Below are positions 59,881-64,000 of a DNA stretch of 64,000 nt, in pieces; position 1 is the stretch's first letter; each line of letters starts with the position of its first letter. The notes under the pieces were generated by a model, which saw nothing but the letters and a program-made list of their open reading frames with translations, ran no database searches and was not told the DNA's origin. Made by a program: the position numbers and the translations under genes. This DNA is from a virus, in the IMG/VR virus record IMGVR_UViG_3300029983_000007, positions 1 to 64,000 of that record, one strand, 5' to 3'.

Positions 59881-59970
59881 TTATTTCTCAGTCAATTGGG
59901 ATGTATCATCAATATTATTGATAATTTCGTTGTTACACATTTCCTCATTTATATATAAATTACGATACAT
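59881..59970 (-). CDS. 29-residue small protein
   Basis: MYRNLYINEEMCNNEIINNI... ending SQLTEK, with the YRN/IN pattern shared with the 58558 product. Lies downstream of two tandem promoters (60076, 60175) and before a terminator. Confidence 0.45.
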   Translation of the reverse strand: MYRNLYINEEMCNNEIINNIDDTSQLTEK

Positions 59971-60075
59971 CTTGTTTTGTTTTTTTATTATTATTTTTGT
60001 TGAAAGTTTAATATTTTATTCTTTGTTATATATTATAGAAAAAAAGTCATTTTTTTCTATTTTTAATTTGTAGTA

Positions 60076-60107
60076 CAAAAGTAATACAAAGTTTTCATTC
60101 TACCAAA
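60076..60107 (-). promoter_or_regulatory. Bacteroidota-type promoter, copy A
   Basis: Minus strand: TTTG (60104-60107), 20 bases, TACTTTTG (60076-60083), in a context TTTGGTAGAATGAAAACTTT shared with copy B. Confidence 0.75.
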
Positions 60108-60174
60108 TGTTTTTCAATCTTTTTTATATATTATTGAAAAAATATCATTTTTTTCTACTTTTAATATGATAGTG

Positions 60175-60206
60175 CAAAATTACAATAAAGTTTTCATTCT
60201 ACCAAA
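60175..60206 (-). promoter_or_regulatory. Bacteroidota-type promoter, copy B
   Basis: Minus strand: TTTG (60203-60206), 20 bases, TAATTTTG (60175-60182). The spacer begins with the same GTAGAATGAAAACTTT as copy A, about 99 bases away; a duplication. Confidence 0.75.
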
Positions 60207-60361
60207 TCTTTTGATTGTTTTTCTTCAATATGTTTTTTAAATAGTTTATTAAATAATTTATAAATATTACTGAATTGTATATCATTGTAGAAATTTGTTT
60301 GTTTTTCAATTTCTTCTTTAGATTTAGTTTTTAAATCTGTTGGACTTAATCCTGTAATTGA

Positions 60362-60565
60362 TCACCTTTCATACTCACTATTCATGTGTTTTGAAAAGTT
60401 TTCATCTATTGTGGTTACTCCTGCTCTGGTTGAACCACCAAAATGATGGGCTTTTACTGTATCACCTTCATTGAACATAGTACCATAAAAAGGTCTTGCT
60501 ATTGTACCATCAGCATTGACATATAATCCTAAGAAATCTTTTCTTATTTTTACTATTTTAGACAT
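60362..60565 (-). CDS. small protein followed by an in-frame readable extension
   Basis: 67 residues from ATG 60565 (MSKIVKIRKDFLGLYVNADG); an earlier ATG at 60589 overlaps the upstream gene. It contains HHFGGSTRAGVTTIDENF. The frame stays open for 55 more codons after the TGA at 60362 (SITGLSPTDLKTKSKEEIEK ... KDLVE, stop at 60194), which suggests a truncated longer gene. Confidence 0.55.
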   Translation of the reverse strand: MSKIVKIRKDFLGLYVNADGTIARPFYGTMFNEGDTVKAHHFGGSTRAGVTTIDENFSKHMNSEYER

Positions 60566-60569
60566 AACC

Positions 60570-60803
60570 TTATTGTTGTATTGACTCAATAACTATCGAA
60601 TTTTCATAACTTTCTAATTCTTCATAATATTCTTGTTCATCACATTGATTATCTTCACAATATTCTTCTTTTGATTCACCCATATATTCTTTTATGAATT
60701 CTGTTTTTGCAGTATTTGCATCTTTTGGTGTATCAAATATTCCTATGAATATATTATCTGACATTGTACCAGTACTTGTAACGTAATCTACTTTGTATTT
60801 CAT
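60570..60803 (-). CDS. small acidic protein
   Basis: 77 residues: beta-strand start (MKYKVDYVTSTGTMSDNIFI), helix (DTPKDANTAKTEFIKEYM), and an acidic tail with three cysteine-proximal residues (EEYCEDNQCDEQEYYEELE). No family recognised. Own promoter at 60826. Confidence 0.55.
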   Translation of the reverse strand: MKYKVDYVTSTGTMSDNIFIGIFDTPKDANTAKTEFIKEYMGESKEEYCEDNQCDEQEYYEELESYENSIVIESIQQ

Positions 60804-60825
60804 ATTAAATTATTTTTAATTTGTG

Positions 60826-60857
60826 TAAAAATACAATAATTTTTTCATTTTACCAAA
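60826..60857 (-). promoter_or_regulatory. Bacteroidota-type promoter
   Basis: Minus strand: TTTG (60854-60857), 20 bases, TATTTTTA (one mismatch to TAnnTTTG). Its TTTGGTA-A-ATGAAAA context resembles the promoters at 60076 and 60175. Confidence 0.6.
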
Positions 60858-60874
60858 TGTTTATCAACTTATTT

Positions 60875-60917
60875 AAAAAAATAACCTTTCTTTTCAATGA
60901 AGAAAAGAAAGGTTTAT
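60875..60917 (-). terminator. terminator
   Basis: 13-pair stem AACCTTTCTTTTC/GAAAAGAAAGGTT, six-base loop; in the minus direction it is followed by a T-run. It ends the gene at 60939. Confidence 0.8.
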
Positions 60918-60938
60918 GTATTTCTATTTATTGTTTTT

Positions 60939-61118
60939 TTACATTGAAAGTTCTTTCTTTTTCTTTGTATAGAATGAGAAACCACCATATTCTTTATCAA
61001 TACCAGGAATTACCATGAAATTTTTAAGATTAACACTTTCTTTTACTGAATAATATTCTTCTTTTGTTAAAAAAAATACTTTTGTAGATTTTGCTGAGTT
61101 ACTTGAGTTGGTTGTCAT
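60939..61118 (-). CDS. small protein
   Basis: 59 residues, ATG 61118, TAA 60939. Starts MTTNSSNSAKSTKVFFLTKE and ends GGFSFYTKKKKELSM. A good promoter (61166) and terminator (60875) bracket it, supporting a single-gene unit. No family recognised. Confidence 0.6.
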   Translation of the reverse strand: MTTNSSNSAKSTKVFFLTKEEYYSVKESVNLKNFMVIPGIDKEYGGFSFYTKKKKELSM

Positions 61119-61165
61119 AATGTTTAATTTAAATTGTTTAAATGATTGTTGTTTTAATTTCTACA

Positions 61166-61197
61166 CAAAGATACTTCTGTTTTGAATATCTACCAAA
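61166..61197 (-). promoter_or_regulatory. Bacteroidota-type promoter
   Basis: Minus strand: TTTG (61194-61197), 20 bases, TATCTTTG (61166-61173), 48 bases before the start at 61118. Confidence 0.75.
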
Positions 61198-61317
61198 TAT
61201 TTTAGTGTTTTTTAATGATTTAGATATATTTTGACTTATATTTTATATTTTAGTAACATTATAAATAAAAAATCAGTTTTATAATATAAATATATACTAA
61301 AAAAAGATATTATAAAT

Positions 61318-61560
61318 ATGAAAAATATTAAAAATTTTGTAGATTATAAATCTATGAATGAAAAATGGAAAGATGATGTTAAAGTTAAGCACACTGGCGA
61401 ACATTCTGGTAAGACTATTGAAGAGTTAGAAAGTGAATTATCATCACTTAAGAAAAGAAGCAAAAAATATCAAGAATCAGGTAAAGATGTACCAAAGAGT
61501 ATCATTGATCAAGAGCAAGAAATAAATTTTGCAATTCGAGCAAAAAAACATTGGAAATAA
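61318..61560 (+). CDS. conserved small phage protein with leader-like start
   Basis: 80 residues. Start MKNIKNFVDYKSMNEKW resembles the capsid-targeting-like leader (M-N-E site). The rest, KHTGEHSGKTIEELESELSS and EINFAIRAKKHW, is typical of a conserved uncharacterised phage protein. Terminator follows directly. Confidence 0.65.
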   Translation: MKNIKNFVDYKSMNEKWKDDVKVKHTGEHSGKTIEELESELSSLKKRSKKYQESGKDVPKSIIDQEQEINFAIRAKKHWK

Positions 61561-61588
61561 AAAAAGCTTCTTAAAAAGAAGCTTTTTT
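61561..61588. terminator. bidirectional terminator
   Basis: Stem AAAAGCTTCTT/AAGAAGCTTTT, three-base loop, between convergent genes. Confidence 0.8.
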
Positions 61589-61589
61589 G

Positions 61590-62108
61590 TTAATGTTGAC
61601 TAACAGTTACATTTTTTAATTTGTTAAATAGTCCATCGTGTTCAAGAGAACTAAAATATGAGCTATCATTATCTGAATAACTGAAGCAATACATAACTCC
61701 ACTTTCCACATCTTTACCATCAATTACTTGAAGTTTTAATTTTCTTTCATTGAAGAATTCGTTAAGTGCTTTTTTACCATATCTATTCATTGCATCGTTG
61801 TAGGCATCCCATTTGTCTTGGTCATTCTCAATATGGTTAAAATCATTATAATCAGGAGCGCCTATTAAATAATCACTTTGACATATAATATTAGTTGCCT
61901 TTTCAGTATCATTCTTTTCTTGTTCGCAGATGTCTTTCCATACTGTTTCAGCTACTTGATCAACTGAATATATATCATCTCCATAATACAATTGAGTATC
62001 ATCGAATAACATTTTTTTAACATCTTCAGCGCATTTAGGTTCCATTGGAAAAATAACTACAAAGCTACTTGATGATGAATTACCAACAAATCCCGTTCTA
62101 ATTTTCAT
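61590..62108 (-). CDS. GFVxNSSSSSF-family protein 1
   Basis: 172 residues. N terminus MKIRTGFVGNSSSSSFVV (G in place of S). The acidic body (DDTQLYYGDDIYSVDQVAET; DYNDFNHIENDQDKWDAYND) is not recognised. Driven by the promoter at 62292. It belongs with three other genes in this stretch that share only the N terminus. Confidence 0.7.
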   Translation of the reverse strand: MKIRTGFVGNSSSSSFVVIFPMEPKCAEDVKKMLFDDTQLYYGDDIYSVDQVAETVWKDICEQEKNDTEKATNIICQSDYLIGAPDYNDFNHIENDQDKWDAYNDAMNRYGKKALNEFFNERKLKLQVIDGKDVESGVMYCFSYSDNDSSYFSSLEHDGLFNKLKNVTVSQH

Positions 62109-62291
62109 ATTTTATCTTTTTTATCATTTAAATCTATTGTAATATCAGATTTTCTAAAAATTGCTTTAATTATTTATGTTATTATACCACCAGTAATAGA
62201 AATTAATGAAATACAACCTACAAATATCCAAAATCCTGATGTTACATATTTTAAAAATTATAACATATAATTTTATTATTTTTTTTTTTTG

Positions 62292-62322
62292 CAAATTTAC
62301 TAAAATTATTTGATAATACAAA
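62292..62322 (-). promoter_or_regulatory. Bacteroidota-type promoter
   Basis: Minus strand: TTTG (62319-62322), 19 bases, TAAATTTG (62292-62299). It overlaps the 3-prime end of the upstream gene and should transcribe the gene at 61590; the 197-base gap between holds no supported gene. Confidence 0.7.
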
Positions 62323-62989
62323 AATTTATTGTCAAATAATTATTATGAATTTTTTTTATCTCACACAATTTATCTTTTCTTTTGTATACAGGATTACACA
62401 CTAGGCATATAAGACCGTGTTTTTTTGTATTCCACATCATCTGATAATCACCTTTTTGTTTGCATTTAGGACATGATTCGTTACTTTCTGAACCTATAAC
62501 TTGATAATCTAATGAATAATAATCATTATCAAAAGAATAAAATTCAGAGTCTCCATCAAGTAAACTGTTTATGCTATACCATCCATCGTCATTATCGTTA
62601 TATTTTTGTAGTATAATTTTAAGTTCTGATTTAGCATCTTCTGATAATTTAGTATTATATTTCCATAAATCCCAATCTTCATTATTACATGTTGAAATTA
62701 AATAGCAATCTGCAACTTTTTTTATATAAGTATCATAATTGCAACTTTGAAATGTTATTGCCTGATTCTCATCTAAATTTTGTAAAAAATTTAGATATTT
62801 ATCGTGCTCATTTTTTCGATATTCATCCTGTTTTTTATCTCCACCTCCATAATCTCCATAATCTCCATATTCATCATATTTTCTATTAATCATATATGTA
62901 GCAAGTTCACGTACACTTTTAAAATTCTTATCTGATATTATAAAACTACTTGATGATGAATTACTAACAAATCCAGTTCTTATTTTCAT
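62306..62989 (-). CDS. GFVSNSSSSSF-family protein 2 with zinc ribbon
   Basis: 227 residues. N terminus MKIRTGFVSNSSSSSFII, an acidic body and a C-terminal zinc ribbon (ESCPKCKQKGDY ... GLICLVCNPV, four cysteines). A tyrosine/glycine/aspartate-rich insert (YDEYGDYGDYGGGDKK) lies near residue 40. Function unknown. Confidence 0.7.
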   Translation of the reverse strand: MKIRTGFVSNSSSSSFIISDKNFKSVRELATYMINRKYDEYGDYGDYGGGDKKQDEYRKNEHDKYLNFLQNLDENQAITFQSCNYDTYIKKVADCYLISTCNNEDWDLWKYNTKLSEDAKSELKIILQKYNDNDDGWYSINSLLDGDSEFYSFDNDYYSLDYQVIGSESNESCPKCKQKGDYQMMWNTKKHGLICLVCNPVYKRKDKLCEIKKIHNNYLTINFCIIK

Positions 62990-63008
62990 TTTCTATTATT
63001 TTCTATTA

Positions 63009-63311
63009 TTAACAATATGTCGTACCAGTTATCAATTCAACTTCACTAATATCAACATTTAATGTGTCTGCTACTAATTTAGATTTTTCTATTATATCTG
63101 ATATCGATGTTGCACTATCACTTAACTCTTCACTTCTTGATATTATATAACCAACAATATATTCGTAATTACTATTTTCAACATTAATTACTTCAATATT
63201 ATTGTCAAATCCTTGTTCAATTTCATCTGTAGTGCAATTTGCTCTTTTGATACCAATTACCACAAAGCTACTTGAACTTGAATTACTCACAAATCCTTTT
63301 CTTATTTTCAT
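63009..63311 (-). CDS. GFVSNSSSSSF-family protein 3
   Basis: 100 residues. N terminus MKIRKGFVSNSSSSSFVV, then a body (IKRANCTTDEIEQGFDNNIE; EYIVGYIISRSEELSDSATS) ending ELITGTTYC. Same operon as its relatives; unrecognised. Confidence 0.7.
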   Translation of the reverse strand: MKIRKGFVSNSSSSSFVVIGIKRANCTTDEIEQGFDNNIEVINVENSNYEYIVGYIISRSEELSDSATSISDIIEKSKLVADTLNVDISEVELITGTTYC

Positions 63312-63324
63312 ATTTTCTTATTTT

Positions 63325-63786
63325 TTATCCATTTCTACCTGCGCCAAAATAAACTTCTGATTTATTTAAGTCTAACCCTGATTTTTCACTATAAAAAGCA
63401 TTATAAACTTTTTTGTCATTATTCTCAAAGAATGACATATCAATATCATAATCAATATCATCATAATCAGATGTCATAAAATCTGAATCACCTTCATTAT
63501 TGCATATATTAACAACTAAAAATAAATCTTCATCTTTACAATCTTTAGTATCTAACGAAGCATTTGTTTGAAATGACTCTACATAAATTTTATTATTGTT
63601 AAAATGTATATCATAATTACCGCTTTCTTTAATATTAGATAACGTTAATACTTTAACATAATAATCCAATTTAATATTATTATCTTTTGTGTATTGTGTA
63701 AATTCGTTGTAATCATTAATCTTGGCTATACCAACAATAAAACTACTTGATGATGAATTACTTACGAAACCATTTCTTATTTTCAT
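63325..63786 (-). CDS. GFVSNSSSSSF-family protein 4
   Basis: 153 residues from ATG 63786; an upstream in-frame start would add 17 residues not seen in the relatives. N terminus MKIRNGFVSNSSSSSFIV, acidic body, end LNKSEVYFGAGRNG. Immediately downstream of the IMPDH-like gene. Confidence 0.7.
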   Translation of the reverse strand: MKIRNGFVSNSSSSSFIVGIAKINDYNEFTQYTKDNNIKLDYYVKVLTLSNIKESGNYDIHFNNNKIYVESFQTNASLDTKDCKDEDLFLVVNICNNEGDSDFMTSDYDDIDYDIDMSFFENNDKKVYNAFYSEKSGLDLNKSEVYFGAGRNG

Positions 63787-63799
63787 ATTCTTATTTTTT

Positions 63800-64000
63800 T
63801 TACAATAAATGTGGTCTTGCTTCAGCAATTCCAGCATTTGTTACTTGATACCATTTTGGATTGTATTCAGATAGATTGTTAGCTCCTCCATAAGATAATG
63901 CTGAACGAACTCCATAAATTAATCCTTCTATTACAAATCTTACTCCACCTTTGAATGGTATAGTTGTTGACTCTCCTTCTACATTTCTCTCAGCTTGACC
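63800..64000 (-). CDS. IMP dehydrogenase/GMP reductase-like, C-terminal part (cut by window edge)
   Basis: 66 residues and a stop. NVEGESTTIPFKGGV, LIYGVRSALSYGGANNLSEY and VTNAGIAEARPHLL match the C-terminal flap and helix of IMPDH/GMP reductase (compare EGVxxxVPYKGxV, LxGGLRSGMGYxGA, VTxAGLxESHPH). The enzyme would act in guanine nucleotide supply; which of the two reactions cannot be decided from this part. Confidence 0.8.
   Translation of the reverse strand, partial: GQAERNVEGESTTIPFKGGVRFVIEGLIYGVRSALSYGGANNLSEYNPKWYQVTNAGIAEARPHLL

Noticed and set aside
62109-62305. Short hydrophobic frame (SGFWIFVGCISLISITGGIIT) on the minus strand
   Set aside because: No usable start; the only nearby ATG is followed by a stop after two codons. 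It may be a relic but evidence is too thin to annotate.

Overview
The window looks like part of a large, T4-related bacteriophage genome of a Bacteroidota host. It is very AT-rich, densely packed with short genes in operon-like runs on both strands, and carries phage-type replication and recombination genes: primase, family-B DNA polymerase, a gp46/Rad50-like nuclease subunit. It also has several DNA methyltransferases, at least eight homing endonuclease genes and a 16-member tRNA set. The host is inferred from promoters: many intergenic regions hold the Bacteroidota-type pair TTTG, 19-20 bases, TAnnTTTG, and Shine-Dalgarno sequences are nearly absent. All three stop codons end genes, so the standard code applies.

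Layout. 1-7.4 kb (mostly minus): partial methyltransferase, zinc-ribbon membrane protein, two ribbon-helix-helix regulators, an intruding endonuclease, then an NAD-precursor cassette (nicotinate phosphoribosyltransferase and nicotinamidase) around a CYTH triphosphatase and many tiny proteins. 7.5-14.8 kb (plus): YopX-like protein, DNA primase, HD hydrolase, translation initiation factor IF3 and oligoendopeptidase F. 14.8-20.8 kb: HAD phosphatase and small proteins with shared N- and C-terminal tags, one with ankyrin repeats. 20.9-26.1 kb: the C-terminal half of a split DNA polymerase surrounded by homing endonucleases and their relics. 26.4-28.5 kb: methyltransferase, a nonsense-mutated gene, a SLOG-like protein, a Dam relic. 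28.6-37.7 kb: amidoligase/beta-helix fusion, tagged proteins, a second cysteine hydrolase and membrane-anchored GAF-like proteins. 37.9-40.7 kb: a small P-loop ATPase and gp46. 41.5-53 kb: probable virion genes, including a 993-residue membrane protein and proteins starting with T4-like capsid-targeting leaders. 53-59.9 kb (minus): tRNA cluster invaded by GIY-YIG endonucleases. 59.9-64 kb: small genes behind duplicated promoters and a four-member family sharing the N terminus GFVSNSSSSSF, downstream of an IMPDH/GMP-reductase-like gene cut by the window edge.

Themes. (1) Takeover of translation initiation: IF3 plus two identical initiator tRNAs. (2) NAD and purine supply: PncA, PncB, an IMPDH-like enzyme. 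(3) A set of proteins carrying short terminal tags: an N-terminal leader like the T4 capsid-targeting sequence ending in a prohead-protease-like site, a C-terminal K-[KF]-[FY]-N-[IL] on eight of these, and a separate C-terminal R-K-x-K-[LI] tail on twelve otherwise dissimilar proteins. The tags are the least explained and most interesting structure here. (4) Unusual tRNAs: long variable arms with Glu, Asn and Met anticodons, several without a recognisable D-arm, one with a D-loop insertion.
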